Below, in pieces: positions 36,559 to 46,802 of a stretch of 64,000 nt of DNA (position 1 is the first letter of the stretch; every line of letters starts with the position of its first letter). The notes below the pieces were generated by a model. It had not been told where the DNA came from and ran no database searches. It was given only the letters and a program-made list of their open reading frames with translations. Origin of the DNA: Sulfurovum lithotrophicum (GTDB lineage: Bacteria; Campylobacterota; Campylobacteria; Campylobacterales; Sulfurovaceae); NCBI RefSeq assembly GCF_000987835.1, contig NZ_CP011308.1, positions 1,054,001 to 1,118,000 of the forward strand, written 5' to 3'. The position numbers and the translations under genes are program-made.

Positions 36559-36819
36559 TTAAAGGCAGATTGCCTGTTTGATCTTCTCCTGATTGAGCTT
36601 TTTGATGAGCTTGGTGGAAAGATCAGCGTAGTGCTGCTCGTCAAGGTGGAGCTTTGCCTTTATCTCTTCAAGAGGGGTCTCTTCAGTCCAGGCTTTCAGT
36701 AGCTTAAGCTCTTTCTTCGTCAGTTTTGCTTTGAGTGCCAAAAGCAGTTCCTTTTCTTCTTTGAGTGGATGGACCAGTTTTTTTATATGTTTTTCTATCT
36801 CTTTTTTTAATATTGACAA
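36559..36819 (-). CDS. Small helical hypothetical protein
   Basis: An 86-residue, Lys/Glu/Leu-rich, fully helical protein with a TTG start (AGGA 6 bases upstream). The middle ELKLLKAWTEETPLEEIKAKL suggests a helix-turn arrangement, but no DNA-binding motif is clear. It lies downstream of plsC on the same strand with 44 bases between. Unknown function. Confidence 0.6.
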   Translation of the reverse strand: MSILKKEIEKHIKKLVHPLKEEKELLLALKAKLTKKELKLLKAWTEETPLEEIKAKLHLDEQHYADLSTKLIKKLNQEKIKQAICL

Positions 36820-36863
36820 TGTTTTTCCTGTTATTTTGTGGATTGGCCGTATCCTTTATGGTA

Positions 36864-37574
36864 TTAACGGCTGCGATGGTGCTTTGTGTATTCGTTGTCT
36901 ATCTCTTTTTGCATCTGATCGTGAATTTTGTCGAACCATTCTTTGTCCTCTTTTTCCACATCAACGGTCGGTAGGAATTTGTAGTGAATTGTACCACCGT
37001 GACCAGTTTTTTCATGTTCGTTCACGACCTGTTTGCTTCCGGTGATCACGACCGGCTGTACTTTCAGTTTAAGTTTCTCGGCGATCATTTTGGTTCCCTG
37101 CTTGAAGGGAAGGACTTTCTGGTCTTTGGCTCTGGTCCCTTCAGGGAAGATGGCAACGGCACGGTGTTTTTCCTCTATAGACTCTTTGACATCCTTCATC
37201 AGTTTGATCAGGCCGGCCTTGCTGCTTCTGTCAAGTGAGATCATGTCTCCAAAGCGCAACAGATATCCGTAGAGAGGCATGCTGAAGAGTTCTTTTTTGG
37301 CAACCCATCTGAGATGGTTGTTCTGCAAAGCTTCCATACCGATAATATCGACAATACCCTGATGGTTCATTACGATCATATCGGCTTCAGGGTCCATTTC
37401 GCCTTCCTGAACGGCTTGGGCACCCATCAAAAAGAGCGAAAGGCGGTTCAGGTGGTGCATAATGGGACCTTTATACTTTGGGAAGAGTATGATCGCAGGT
37501 ATCATGATCAGGCCGGTGTTTACGGCAATGACAAAGGCATTCCATCCAAATCTAATTTTCGCAAAGATCTTCAT
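36864..37574 (-). CDS. plsC: 1-acyl-sn-glycerol-3-phosphate acyltransferase
   Basis: Adds the second acyl chain to lysophosphatidic acid in phospholipid synthesis at the inner membrane. The 236-residue protein has an N-terminal hydrophobic helix (about 10-32), the catalytic HX4D motif in MNHQGIVDIIG near residue 70, and the FPEGTRAKD motif near residue 143. Its start overlaps the preceding gene by 23 bases, so it is the last or next-to-last gene of the ctpA-pur cluster. Confidence 0.93.
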   Translation of the reverse strand: MKIFAKIRFGWNAFVIAVNTGLIMIPAIILFPKYKGPIMHHLNRLSLFLMGAQAVQEGEMDPEADMIVMNHQGIVDIIGMEALQNNHLRWVAKKELFSMPLYGYLLRFGDMISLDRSSKAGLIKLMKDVKESIEEKHRAVAIFPEGTRAKDQKVLPFKQGTKMIAEKLKLKVQPVVITGSKQVVNEHEKTGHGGTIHYKFLPTVDVEKEDKEWFDKIHDQMQKEIDNEYTKHHRSR

Positions 37575-38595
37575 TTTTGACCCATCCTATAATTCCGTTT
37601 TTGTATTCTATTTTGAGAAATTCCCCGCGCTCTCCCAGCAGAGGTGTTTTCAGGTCTTCGTCTATTTTGGTACCTATGGAGCTGTTATATGTAGGCAGCA
37701 AATAGAGCGGAGCACCCTGTTTGACGCAGATCTTTCTGTGCGGTATGTAGAAAGTCAAAAGGGTAATGAGTGAGACGACCCCCAACACAAGAAAGAAAAA
37801 ATCCCTTTTAATGAGGAACATCAGAAAGAAAAATCCTACGAGAAATATGAAGGTATATTTCTTCAGTTTTTCATAACTGTCCTCTTTGGGGTTCAGATCG
37901 GACTGGGTGACGACGGTATCATCTGCAAGTTCTGCCGATGCTTCAAGAAAGACATACTGGTTCTTGATAGTGTTGAAGTAGGTGAACCTGATGCTTTTCT
38001 GTTCAAGCGGCACGACAACATAGAATTCTGCTTTTACTTTGGCAAAATCTCTTTGAAGATCTTCAATACCCGACTCTTCGGCACTTTTAAGATGCATATC
38101 TTCAAGGTTCGCTTCGAAAGCTTCTATAGAGAGTGTGACGAGGTGATTTTTTTCGTCATAGTTGGAAACCTGCGAACCCTTTATCTTCATATCTGCAGCA
38201 AGTACACCGCAAAAGTCCTCTCTGGGTTTGAGGTGTGCCATCGGAATGAACTGTGGCTCCAGAGAAGTATCTACACTAGGTGAAACAATGAAAAGCCTCG
38301 GTATCTTGATATCGACCGTGTCAGCCTTGAAATAGAAGGTGTAAAAGCTGTCGTTGCCGTTACGAACGACCAGGGGGTCTTTGAATATAGGCTGAATGGG
38401 ACTGGTGGGATCGAACTGGAACTGGGGGTTGTCATCTTTTTCACTTGCTACATCGATCACCGTGACAGGAAAAAGCTGGTGCTCATAGACTTTTTTGGGG
38501 ATATAGCTGTATTTGTATTCCGCCTGTGCGTTCAATAGGGTAGTGAAGGTAAATACTACCATAAGCATAAAGCCGAGTGAACGCAGCAACGGCAT
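37552..38595 (-). CDS. Membrane protein with BatD-like N-terminus and C-terminal SH3-like domain
   Basis: A 347-residue protein: signal peptide (about 1-24), a long periplasmic beta-rich region (25-240) recalling BatD/oxygen-tolerance-type domains, two adjacent TM helices (about 246-292), and a C-terminal region (about 295-347) like a bacterial SH3 fold (KQGAPLYLLPTYNSSIG...GEFLKIEYKNGIIGWV). The function is unknown. The family assignment of the N-terminus is tentative. It begins at the purQ stop and overlaps plsC. Confidence 0.7.
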   Translation of the reverse strand: MPLLRSLGFMLMVVFTFTTLLNAQAEYKYSYIPKKVYEHQLFPVTVIDVASEKDDNPQFQFDPTSPIQPIFKDPLVVRNGNDSFYTFYFKADTVDIKIPRLFIVSPSVDTSLEPQFIPMAHLKPREDFCGVLAADMKIKGSQVSNYDEKNHLVTLSIEAFEANLEDMHLKSAEESGIEDLQRDFAKVKAEFYVVVPLEQKSIRFTYFNTIKNQYVFLEASAELADDTVVTQSDLNPKEDSYEKLKKYTFIFLVGFFFLMFLIKRDFFFLVLGVVSLITLLTFYIPHRKICVKQGAPLYLLPTYNSSIGTKIDEDLKTPLLGERGEFLKIEYKNGIIGWVKNEDLCEN

Positions 38596-39266
38596 TAGGC
38601 TTCAAAACCTTTGAGCATACGGATACCGTCTTCGCTTCCAAGGATCGCTTCGAGGGCACGTTCCGGGTGGGGCATAAGTCCAAAGACATTCTTAGATGCG
38701 TTACAGACACCGGCAATGGAAGTAACAGAACCATTCACGACCACTCTGTTGCCCTCGGCGTCTGAGTATCTGAGGAGAACCTGTCCGTTGGCTTCAAGTT
38801 TTTCCAGTCTTTCATCATCGATATAGTAGTTCCCGTCTGCATGAGCGATAGGTATATTGAGCACTTCATCTTTTTCACACTGGTTTAAAAAAGCATTGTC
38901 ATTGTTAACCACACAGAGGTTCTGATATTTGGAAATGAAGTGAAGATTATTGTTTCGCTTCAGTGCTCCGGGCAGCATGCCCGCTTCGGTCAATATCTGG
39001 AAGCCGTTACAGATACCGAGCACTTTCCCGCCATTGTCTGCATAGGCCTTCACTGCTTTCATAACAGGAGAGAATCGTGCGATGGAACCGGAACGGAGGT
39101 AGTCTCCGTATGAGAATCCTCCAGGTACGACGACAAGGTCTGTCGCCTCAGGCAGAGTTTCATCTTCATGCCATACTAACGCTGTTTCGTGCCCCAGCTT
39201 TTCGAAAGCGTACTGGGTATCAAACTCGCAGTTCGTTCCCGGAAATCGTAATACTGCTACTTTCAT
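38595..39266 (-). CDS. purQ: Phosphoribosylformylglycinamidine synthase subunit PurQ
   Basis: Glutaminase subunit of FGAM synthase in purine synthesis; supplies ammonia to PurL. The 223-residue class I amidotransferase has the nucleophile Cys in LGICNGFQIL and the C-terminal His-Glu in MPHPERA. It follows purS by one base. purL itself is not in this window. Confidence 0.96.
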   Translation of the reverse strand: MKVAVLRFPGTNCEFDTQYAFEKLGHETALVWHEDETLPEATDLVVVPGGFSYGDYLRSGSIARFSPVMKAVKAYADNGGKVLGICNGFQILTEAGMLPGALKRNNNLHFISKYQNLCVVNNDNAFLNQCEKDEVLNIPIAHADGNYYIDDERLEKLEANGQVLLRYSDAEGNRVVVNGSVTSIAGVCNASKNVFGLMPHPERALEAILGSEDGIRMLKGFEA

Positions 39267-39267
39267 C

Positions 39268-39507
39268 TTACTTGATCTCTATCGTATAATCTTCGATGAC
39301 CGTGTTGGCCAGCAGGGTTTCGCACATCTCTTTTACTTCTGCTTCCGCTTTTTCCTTGTCTACATCGAGCTGCAGTACGATCTGCTTGCCGATACGTACA
39401 TCCTTAACGCCTTTGAATCCGAGTGAATCCAAGGCGTGGTGTGCCGCTTTTCCCTGCGGGTCGAGTACACCCTCTTTCAAAAATACATTTATGATTGCTG
39501 TTGTCAT
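39268..39507 (-). CDS. purS: Phosphoribosylformylglycinamidine synthase subunit PurS
   Basis: A 79-residue small subunit that bridges PurQ and PurL in the three-part FGAM synthase. The sequence LKEGVLDPQGKAAHHALDSLG and RIGKQIVLQLD is typical. It overlaps the purC stop by one base. Confidence 0.95.
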   Translation of the reverse strand: MTTAIINVFLKEGVLDPQGKAAHHALDSLGFKGVKDVRIGKQIVLQLDVDKEKAEAEVKEMCETLLANTVIEDYTIEIK

Positions 39508-40241
39508 TATTTCATCTCCCCTAAAATTCTGTTAAGTACTTCTTCGTACGCTACTTTGAGTCCGCCGAGACCCTGTCGGAAACGGTCTTTGTCCATGCTC
39601 TCTCCGCTCTCGGAATCCCAGAGCCTGAAGTTGTCCGGACTGAGCTCATCAATGAGAATGATATTACCGTCCATATCACGGCCGAACTCAAGCTTGAAGT
39701 CAACCAATGTCAAATTGCGCTGGGCATAGAATGCCTTGAGCAGGTCATTGATGCGTCTTGCCATATAGCGAATGTAGTCAAGTTCGGAAGTATCATTGAC
39801 GAGGTTCAGTATGAGGCAGTGCTGGTCATTGAGTTTCGGATCACCGAGTTCATCATTCTTGTAGTCGAATTCGACCAGAGTGAAAGGAAGTACTTTTCCG
39901 TCTTCGATGCCAAGATTTCTGCTGAGACTTCCTGTGGCGATGTTTCTTACGATCACTTCGATGAGGATGACGTCTGCTTTTTTATGAAGCATATGGTTGT
40001 CATCAAGCATTTCCACAAAGTGGGTAGGAATACCTTTTTTATTGAGGTATTTGAAAAGTTCTGTGGATATCTTGTTGTTCAGAGCCCCTTTACCCTCTTC
40101 ACTTGATTTTTTTTCACCGTTGAATGCAGTAAGATCATCTTTGAATTCCGAAATGTAAAGGTCCGGATATTCAGTCGACCAGATCTTTTTCGCTTTCCCT
40201 TCATAGACAAGTGCCTCTTTGACCATGGGATCAGATACCAT
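39507..40241 (-). CDS. purC: SAICAR synthase
   Basis: Joins CAIR and aspartate to give SAICAR in purine synthesis. The 244-residue protein has [12 protein letters not shown] at the start, [14 protein letters not shown], and the [24 protein letters not shown] blocks. The first ATG overlaps the ctpA stop and has GGAAAG upstream; a Met six codons later is the other option. Confidence 0.96.
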   Translation of the reverse strand: MVSDPMVKEALVYEGKAKKIWSTEYPDLYISEFKDDLTAFNGEKKSSEEGKGALNNKISTELFKYLNKKGIPTHFVEMLDDNHMLHKKADVILIEVIVRNIATGSLSRNLGIEDGKVLPFTLVEFDYKNDELGDPKLNDQHCLILNLVNDTSELDYIRYMARRINDLLKAFYAQRNLTLVDFKLEFGRDMDGNIILIDELSPDNFRLWDSESGESMDKDRFRQGLGGLKVAYEEVLNRILGEMK

Positions 40242-41608
40242 TATTTCTTTCCTTTTTTTGTAATTACCAGTGCTTTGAGAATATCCACACCGATCTTCAG
40301 CTGTGCATCTTTGTAGAGCATATCTTCAGAGATGATTGTTTTGTTGTCATCTGCCGATACTGTGGTATTGCCGTCAGTGGCATTGATGTCCACTCTGATC
40401 GATTTCTTCGTCGCATTCGCGTCGATCTTTGCAAGTTCGACTTCAAGGTGCTTTTTAAGGTTGGACTCTTTCAGGTAGAGAGAGTCCTGTTTTCTGGGGA
40501 TCTCACCGGAGTGTACTATAATGTCAGGTGTCACGCCTTTCGCCTGAATAGTACGGCCGCTTGGCAGGTAGTATCGGGCCACTGTCAACTTGAGCGCTTC
40601 ATTGGCTCCTACGGGCATGACCACCTGTACGGAACCTTTGCCGAAGGTTTTTTCTCCTACCACGATGGAACGGTTGAAATCCTGCAGTGCACCTGAGACG
40701 ATCTCACTGGCACTTGCCGAACCGCCGTTGACAAGCACGACCATCGGTGTTTGGGTATCGGTATTGGGTTTGGTCGCTTTGTATTCGACATTTTCTGTTT
40801 TGACACGACCTCTCTGGCTGACAATAACACCGTGGTCCACGAACATATCTACAAGCCCGACAGCCTGGTCAAGCAGTCCACCGGGATTGTTTCTCAGGTC
40901 GAGAATGATCCCTTCGGTATTTTTGTGTTCCTTGATGGCTTTCTTGGTGTTTTCTACGACCTTTTGATCGAATGATGTGACATACAGATAGAGAAGGTTC
41001 TTGTCTGTTTTGAATTTCTTGGCATAGACGGACTGTATCTTGATGATATCTCTTGTGATCTTGATGACAATCGGCTTGGGAGCATCTTTTCTGACCACGG
41101 TCAGTTCGATGTCCGTTCCCGGCTTACCTCTCATCAGCTTGACCGACTCATCGATGCTCATGCCGATGGTCGCTTTGTCATTGATCTTGAGGATGATATC
41201 TCCGGCTTTGACACCGGCTTTCATGGCGGGCGTACCCTCCAGTGGGGCAATAACAGTAAGTGCACCATCTTTCATACCCACAGAGATACCCAAGCCCCCA
41301 AATTCACCTTTGGTCTGCACGGTAAGGTCTTTGTACTCTTTGGTATTCATAAAGGAAGAGTGTGAGTCCAGGTTGCTCATCAGGCCTTTAAGCGCTTTGT
41401 CTATAAGGTCGGTCGTGTTTGTTTCATCGACGTACTCTTTTTCTATCACGTTGAGGATCTGGGTGAATTTGATGTACGCTTCAAGCTTTTCTTTTGCGGT
41501 AGATTCGGTCTTGATATTCTTTGCCTGGGCATAACCCCCGAAAAGATAGGCGGCTGTCAGAGTAGAAATGAGTCCAGCAGCAATGATTTTTTTACTTTTT
41601 TTGATCAT
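40241..41608 (-). CDS. ctpA: C-terminal processing protease (S41 family)
   Basis: Periplasmic serine protease with a PDZ domain, 455 residues. An N-terminal signal/anchor (about 8-26), PDZ near 100-185 ([25 protein letters not shown]), then the protease core with the catalytic Ser in [15 protein letters not shown] and Lys in [12 protein letters not shown]. It trims C-termini of envelope proteins or processes hydrolases. It is the first gene of a run ctpA-purC-purS-purQ and two more genes, all overlapping or nearly so. Confidence 0.95.
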   Translation of the reverse strand: MIKKSKKIIAAGLISTLTAAYLFGGYAQAKNIKTESTAKEKLEAYIKFTQILNVIEKEYVDETNTTDLIDKALKGLMSNLDSHSSFMNTKEYKDLTVQTKGEFGGLGISVGMKDGALTVIAPLEGTPAMKAGVKAGDIILKINDKATIGMSIDESVKLMRGKPGTDIELTVVRKDAPKPIVIKITRDIIKIQSVYAKKFKTDKNLLYLYVTSFDQKVVENTKKAIKEHKNTEGIILDLRNNPGGLLDQAVGLVDMFVDHGVIVSQRGRVKTENVEYKATKPNTDTQTPMVVLVNGGSASASEIVSGALQDFNRSIVVGEKTFGKGSVQVVMPVGANEALKLTVARYYLPSGRTIQAKGVTPDIIVHSGEIPRKQDSLYLKESNLKKHLEVELAKIDANATKKSIRVDINATDGNTTVSADDNKTIISEDMLYKDAQLKIGVDILKALVITKKGKK

Positions 41609-41735
41609 GGATAATATGCTCCGTAAATTAGTGTGTTATTTTATAGAAATCTCTCTAAGAGGTTGCTGTCTAACACTATAAAGGAGCAGGGTAAACGGTA
41701 ATTAAACCGCTCTGCAGTGCAGGGTGGCATACCTT

Positions 41736-42320
41736 CTATTTTTTGTCGAAATGATAGATAGAATTTTTTTTATTGGGTTTTTGGTCTGTCCAGCCAAGAT
41801 AGGAGGATTTGAGATGATTACCATTGTTGGAAAACTCCAGGATGATCTTATGAATGTGGTCTTCGTTGGAGTTACAGAGTTTCGTCTTCATATCGCAGTT
41901 AAAAATAATTTTCTCTTTGTTGGAATGTTTCAAATCCATAATGAACTGCGGCTGATTCATTTTGGTGCAGTAGTGTGTTGCAAGGATCTGTGTACAGTCC
42001 ACATAGTCATCACAGTGATACATAGTGACCATCTGTTTTTTTGTATTGGGCAGCAAGTCTTCCTGCAGCGTTGAACCAAAACCGATGAACTTGTAGGCAA
42101 CGCCTGTCGCATCTGTACCTACCAGAGGAAGGACATATGGGTTCTTGTAGGCACCGGTCGTATCTGTCTGTTTGTCTGCCGGAGAGAGTTTCCATTCGCC
42201 CTTGAGCGCGCTTTTCATATATTCAAACATATCTATGGGCTCCATCTCTTTTGCTTGTTCTGCTTGCAGGAAAGTACCAAGCAGAGTGAAAATAACAGCG
42301 GTGCAGATCAATTTTTTCAT
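41736..42320 (-). CDS. Secreted Cys-containing hypothetical protein
   Basis: A 194-residue protein with a signal peptide (about 1-20, ending LQAEQ). The mature part carries several Cys (YHCDDYVDCTQILATHYC and NCDMKTKLC), which suggests disulfide bonds in the periplasm. I do not recognise a family. It is transcribed away from clpB. Confidence 0.7.
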   Translation of the reverse strand: MKKLICTAVIFTLLGTFLQAEQAKEMEPIDMFEYMKSALKGEWKLSPADKQTDTTGAYKNPYVLPLVGTDATGVAYKFIGFGSTLQEDLLPNTKKQMVTMYHCDDYVDCTQILATHYCTKMNQPQFIMDLKHSNKEKIIFNCDMKTKLCNSNEDHIHKIILEFSNNGNHLKSSYLGWTDQKPNKKNSIYHFDKK

Positions 42321-42409
42321 AATTGTTCATCCTTATTAGAGAGTTTTATTTTGGAAAAGTATAGCAAAATATATATGTTAGAAGAAATTAAATAATATTA
42401 GTAAATAAA

Positions 42410-42430
42410 CTTGACATAGAGTGACTAAAG
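42410..42430 (+). promoter_or_regulatory. HspR-type (HAIR-like) operator of clpB
   Basis: The bases read CTTGACA-N7-ACTAAAG, close to the HAIR consensus CTTGAGT-N7-ACTCAAG bound by HspR (5 of 7 and 6 of 7 matches, with exact spacing). The left half is also the -35 region of the clpB promoter, so a bound repressor would block RNA polymerase. HspR control of clpB is known in Helicobacter and Campylobacter; that this site is used is inference. Confidence 0.6.
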
Positions 42431-42439
42431 TTGTATAAT
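42411..42439 (+). promoter_or_regulatory. Consensus sigma-70 promoter of clpB
   Basis: TTGACA (42411-42416), a 17-base spacer, and TATAAT (42434-42439), both hexamers perfect. Transcription should begin near 42446, giving a leader of about 22 nt with CAGGAGAG as SD. Such a perfect promoter is rare in this AT-rich phylum and fits a strong gene held down by a repressor. Confidence 0.85.
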
Positions 42440-42467
42440 ACGTAAAATTAATTATCAGGAGAGTGTT

Positions 42468-45041
42468 ATGAGTATTTTAGAGAAATTAACCAACCAAATG
42501 CAGGGTACTATCGAATCGGGAGTATCACTCGCATTACACAATAAAAACCAGGAAGTGGAACCTATCCATCTTATATGGGCATTGTTGACCAACAGCAATT
42601 CCATTCTGAACCAGGCGCTGAATAAAATGAACGTCGAGAGGGCTGCAGTTGAACTGGAAGCCAAATCCGTGGCGAACAAACTGCCGACAGTCTCAACGGT
42701 GACCAAAGAGAACATCAAGCTGGGGCAGAACCTCGTGCGTTCACTACAGAACGCAGAGGGTGTCATGGCGGCCAACGGAGATCAGTACCTGGCAGTCGAT
42801 GCATGGCTGCTCGCCAATGCAGATGAGAGTTTCATCAGAGATATACTGGGCAAGTATGTCGATATCTCGGAATTCAAGAAAACACTGGAGTCCATCCGCG
42901 GTGGCAAGCAGATCGAGTCACAATCCGGTGACGAGACACTTGAAGCACTGGGACAGTACGGGATTGACCTGAACCAGAAAGCACTGGACGGCGAGCTTGA
43001 TCCGGTCATTGGAAGAGATGAAGAGGTACAGCGTGTCATGCAGATCCTCATCAGAAAGACCAAGAACAACCCTATCCTTATCGGAGAGCCGGGAACAGGT
43101 AAAACAGCCATCGTTGAAGGCTTGGCACAGCGTATCGTCAACAAAGAAGTGCCGTTGAGTCTGCAAAACATGCGTGTGATTTCACTCGACATGAGCCGTC
43201 TGATTGCCGGTGCGAAATACAGAGGTGAATTTGAGGACAGGCTCAAAGCGGTTGTTGACGAAGTCAAGGAAGCGGGTAATGTCATCCTTTTCATCGATGA
43301 GATCCATACTATTGTCGGTGCGGGTGCGAGTGAGGGAAGTATGGACGCTGCCAACATTCTCAAGCCTGCACTGGCACGTGGTGAACTGCATACCATCGGT
43401 GCGACGACCCTGAAAGAGTACAGAAAGTACTTTGAGAAAGATGCGGCGCTCCAGAGACGTTTCCAGCCGGTTAAAGTCGATGAGCCTAGCATCAACGAAG
43501 CATTACAGATCCTTAGAGGGATCAAAGACCGTCTCGAGACACATCACAATGTCGTTATTACCGACAGTGCGCTTGTTGCGGCTGCAAAACTCTCAGACCG
43601 TTACATCACTGACAGGTTCCTGCCTGACAAGGCGATTGACCTGATCGACGAAGCGGCGGCGGAACTGAAGATGCAGATCGAAAGTGAGCCGACAGAACTT
43701 GCAAAGATCAAACGTGAGATATCTACGCTTCAGGTAGAGAGAGAGGCTCTCAAGATGGAAGAGAGCGAAAAGAACACCGCACGTCTCGAAGAGATAGAAA
43801 AAGAGCTTGCAGATCTCGAAGAACGCCGTGTTTCACTGCAGAACAAGTTCGAGAACGAAAAAGAGGTCTTCAACCAGATCGCAGAAGTAAAAAGTGCCAT
43901 CGAGTCTCTCAGGGTGCAGGCGGAGCAGGTCAAGCGTGAAGGTGACTTCAACAAAGCTGCCGAGATCGAATATGGACAGATCCCTGCAAAACAGGAAGAG
44001 CTCAAAGCGCTTGAGGACAAGTGGACCCAAATGATGTCAGAGGGTACACTTCTCAAGAACTCAGTTGACGAAGAGATGATCGCCAGTATCATCAGCCGCT
44101 GGACAGGCATTCCGGTTAACAAGATGCTACAAAGCGAGAAGGACAAAATCCTGCACATCGAAGATGTCCTCAAAGAGGAGGTCGTCGGACAGGAAGAGGC
44201 GCTGAAAGCGGTTGCACGAGCCATCAAGCGTAACAAAGCGGGACTCAGCGATGTGAACAGACCTATCGGAAGTTTCATGTTTCTCGGGCCTACAGGGGTC
44301 GGTAAAACCCAGGTGGCCAAAACGCTTGCGAAGTTCCTCTTCGACTCTGAGAAGTCGCTCATCCGTATCGATATGAGTGAATATATGGAGAAACATGCCG
44401 CCAGCAGACTGGTCGGTGCACCTCCGGGATATGTCGGGTATGAAGAGGGCGGACAATTGACCGAAGCGGTGAGAAGAAAGCCTTACTCGGTCGTACTCTT
44501 CGACGAGATCGAAAAGGCGCATCCTGATGTGTTCAATACACTGCTTCAGGTACTTGACGACGGACGTCTGACAGACAACAAAGGGGTGACGGTGGACTTT
44601 AAGAATACCATCATCATCATGACCTCCAACATTGCGTCAAGCAAGATTATGGAGTTCAAGGATCCCGAGGACAGAAGAAAAGCGGTCAACGACGAGTTGA
44701 AACTCCATTTCAAGCCGGAGTTCCTCAACCGTCTCGATGACATCGTTATCTTCAATCCGCTCGATCTCGATGCGATCACCAATATTGTAGATATTCTCTT
44801 TAAGAGTATTCAGGCGAAGCTGGCAGAGCGTGACATTACCATCACGCTTACACCGGCTGCCAAAGCCTACATCGCAGAAGCAGGCTTCGATCCTGTTTAC
44901 GGTGCAAGACCACTCAAAAGAGCACTCTATGAAGTGGTCGAGGACAGACTGGCCGAACTCATCCTCGAAGACAAAGTCGTTGAAGGCAGCAATATCGAGT
45001 TCGATGTCCAAAATGGTGAGATCGAAGTCCACATATCCTAA
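42468..45041 (+). CDS. clpB: ATP-dependent disaggregase ClpB
   Basis: Hsp100 chaperone that pulls proteins out of aggregates together with DnaK. The 857-residue protein has the Clp N-domain, a first AAA module with GEPGTGKTA, a long coiled-coil middle domain (about 405-520), and a second AAA module with GPTGVGKT and LDDGRLTD. The C-terminus is standard. It has a perfect promoter with an HspR-like site upstream and a strong terminator downstream, so it is a single-gene unit. Confidence 0.97.
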   Translation: MSILEKLTNQMQGTIESGVSLALHNKNQEVEPIHLIWALLTNSNSILNQALNKMNVERAAVELEAKSVANKLPTVSTVTKENIKLGQNLVRSLQNAEGVMAANGDQYLAVDAWLLANADESFIRDILGKYVDISEFKKTLESIRGGKQIESQSGDETLEALGQYGIDLNQKALDGELDPVIGRDEEVQRVMQILIRKTKNNPILIGEPGTGKTAIVEGLAQRIVNKEVPLSLQNMRVISLDMSRLIAGAKYRGEFEDRLKAVVDEVKEAGNVILFIDEIHTIVGAGASEGSMDAANILKPALARGELHTIGATTLKEYRKYFEKDAALQRRFQPVKVDEPSINEALQILRGIKDRLETHHNVVITDSALVAAAKLSDRYITDRFLPDKAIDLIDEAAAELKMQIESEPTELAKIKREISTLQVEREALKMEESEKNTARLEEIEKELADLEERRVSLQNKFENEKEVFNQIAEVKSAIESLRVQAEQVKREGDFNKAAEIEYGQIPAKQEELKALEDKWTQMMSEGTLLKNSVDEEMIASIISRWTGIPVNKMLQSEKDKILHIEDVLKEEVVGQEEALKAVARAIKRNKAGLSDVNRPIGSFMFLGPTGVGKTQVAKTLAKFLFDSEKSLIRIDMSEYMEKHAASRLVGAPPGYVGYEEGGQLTEAVRRKPYSVVLFDEIEKAHPDVFNTLLQVLDDGRLTDNKGVTVDFKNTIIIMTSNIASSKIMEFKDPEDRRKAVNDELKLHFKPEFLNRLDDIVIFNPLDLDAITNIVDILFKSIQAKLAERDITITLTPAAKAYIAEAGFDPVYGARPLKRALYEVVEDRLAELILEDKVVEGSNIEFDVQNGEIEVHIS

Positions 45042-45047
45042 ACCTTC

Positions 45048-45073
45048 AAGAGACCCTTTCGGGTCTCTTTTTT
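45048..45073 (+). terminator. Rho-independent terminator of clpB
   Basis: A 9-bp stem AAGAGACCC/GGGTCTCTT with a TTTC loop, 6 bases past the stop, followed at once by a run of six T. It is the clearest intrinsic terminator in the window. Confidence 0.92.
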
Positions 45074-45128
45074 ACTTAATCCCATACTACATTCCAAATA
45101 TTTCCATATCCGAGATAAATATCTTTAT

Positions 45129-45737
45129 CTATACTGCCTCTTCCAAACAGGCTTTTAAAATGCTATAAAGCGCCAACTCTGCTTCTTCCACTCTTCTGCC
45201 AAAGGTGATGATGCCTTCCTCATGGCCTTTCATGACAAATGCATTGTTTTCGAGGGGATCGTGCTCTTTGTAGAGTCCAGCGATCTCTTCGGCCATTTCT
45301 GCCGTGCCGTACTCTGCCGTAGTGGCGAGGTATTCTTTGCTTTTCATAAGGTTCCAGAGTGCCATAGAGTGTACGTGGATCACTGCTTTGATCCGCTTAT
45401 CTATCGCGTAGATCATCGCATGGCTGAGCGCTTCGCTGCTCGGTTCATGCCTGCCTTTGGAGTCGATCTTGAATGTGCCGAAATCGTAGGCATGGACAAA
45501 TGAGTAGTACTCGGGAGGAAGGACCGGCATCTTTCCTGTCTGTGTTGCCGTGATGAAGAATGTGTCCGTGTCGTCATAACGCATGGAGATATTTCCATAG
45601 CCTATACCGTCCTTCTCTCCTATGAGACCCAGAGCAAAGAGACGTCTGCGCAATGCTTCAAGTTCCCCATAGTCTGAAAAGAGAGGAGTGTCTGCGATCT
45701 CATGATCTATACTGTACTTGATGATACCGTCTATCAT
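45129..45737 (-). CDS. Class II aldolase, probable DHAP-shunt aldolase
   Basis: A 202-residue zinc-dependent class II aldolase/adducin-family protein: GNISMRY, HEPSSEALSH with the catalytic Glu, HVHS with two zinc His, and KGHEEGIITFG with the third. Next to mtnK and mtnA, the likely substrate is 5-methylthioribulose-1-phosphate and/or 5-deoxyribulose-1-phosphate, split to DHAP and an aldehyde (DHAP shunt). The alternative is MtnB dehydratase of the full methionine salvage path, but no mtnC or mtnD lies here. It overlaps mtnA by 4 bases. Confidence 0.8.
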   Translation of the reverse strand: MIDGIIKYSIDHEIADTPLFSDYGELEALRRRLFALGLIGEKDGIGYGNISMRYDDTDTFFITATQTGKMPVLPPEYYSFVHAYDFGTFKIDSKGRHEPSSEALSHAMIYAIDKRIKAVIHVHSMALWNLMKSKEYLATTAEYGTAEMAEEIAGLYKEHDPLENNAFVMKGHEEGIITFGRRVEEAELALYSILKACLEEAV

Positions 45738-46801
45738 AAGATGATCTCTCTGATCGCCGTTTCATTCGGCTCTATGATGCCCTCCTCGGTAATGAGTCCC
45801 GTGATGAGCCGGGCGGGGGTGACATCGAAACCGTAGTTGGCTCCTTTGCTTCCTATAGGAGTAATACGCAGTTCCTGTGCTTTGCCCTCTTTGTCTATCC
45901 CTCTCATGATGTGGATCTCGTCTTCGCTTCTCATCTCTATCTCGATCTCCTCCACACCGTTACAACTTTCCGGATCGAAAGTACTCAGGGGCAGGGCGAT
46001 ATAGAAGGGGATACCGTTATCATTGGCAGCCAGTGCTTTGAGGTATGTGCCTATCTTATTCGCGGCATCACCGCAGCGGGTGACCCTGTCTGCTCCGGTG
46101 ATGACCATGTCAACCATATCGTGCTGCATGAGATGTCCACCGGTGTTGTCGGCGATGATGGTGTGGTCTATGCCTGCATCGGAGAGTTCCCAGGAGGTCA
46201 GGTTCGCTCCCTGGTTCCGGGGACGGGTCTCATCGACCCAGACATGCATATCGATACCTCTTTTGTGGGCCTCGTAGATGGGTGCCAGCGCGGTCCCGCT
46301 GTCTATGATGGCAAGCCAGCCTGCATTGCAATGGGTGAGTATATTGATCTTTTCAAGCTTCTTCTCCTCCATGATCTTCTCGATGATGTTGCAGCCTATC
46401 TTACCGATTGCTTCGCTGCGCTTGACATCTTCATCACAGATGGCAATGGCTTCCGCTTTTGCGTCAGCAAGCACATCATCACTCTTTTCTATGACATTCA
46501 GCATCCTGTCCACCGCCCACATCAAGTTCACTGCCGTAGGCCGGGAGGCGCGCAGCTTCATGGCTTCTTCCCTGATACGCTTTTTGTCGTCTCCGAATTC
46601 ACGGGCAAGCAGGTAGACACCCATCGCCGCAACATTGCCGATGACCCCGGCACCCCGGACGGTCATGTCGCTGATGGCTTCTATCGCATCCGCACCGCTT
46701 TTGAGTACGCGTACTCTTTTTTCATGGGGAAGATACCGCTGGTCGAGTACTTCGAGAGCACTATTTTCATTGAGCCATAGTGGCCTGTATTGTCCCTGCA
46801 T
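45734..46801 (-). CDS. mtnA: S-methyl-5-thioribose-1-phosphate isomerase
   Basis: Converts the ribose-1-phosphate form of methylthioribose (or 5-deoxyribose) to the ribulose form. The 355-residue eIF2B-like protein has TVRGAGVIGNVAAMG, THCNAGWLA with the catalytic Cys, DETRPRNQG and ITGADRV with the catalytic Asp. It starts 1 base after the mtnK stop and overlaps the aldolase gene. Confidence 0.93.
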   Translation of the reverse strand: MQGQYRPLWLNENSALEVLDQRYLPHEKRVRVLKSGADAIEAISDMTVRGAGVIGNVAAMGVYLLAREFGDDKKRIREEAMKLRASRPTAVNLMWAVDRMLNVIEKSDDVLADAKAEAIAICDEDVKRSEAIGKIGCNIIEKIMEEKKLEKINILTHCNAGWLAIIDSGTALAPIYEAHKRGIDMHVWVDETRPRNQGANLTSWELSDAGIDHTIIADNTGGHLMQHDMVDMVITGADRVTRCGDAANKIGTYLKALAANDNGIPFYIALPLSTFDPESCNGVEEIEIEMRSEDEIHIMRGIDKEGKAQELRITPIGSKGANYGFDVTPARLITGLITEEGIIEPNETAIREIIL

Positions 46802-46802
46802 A

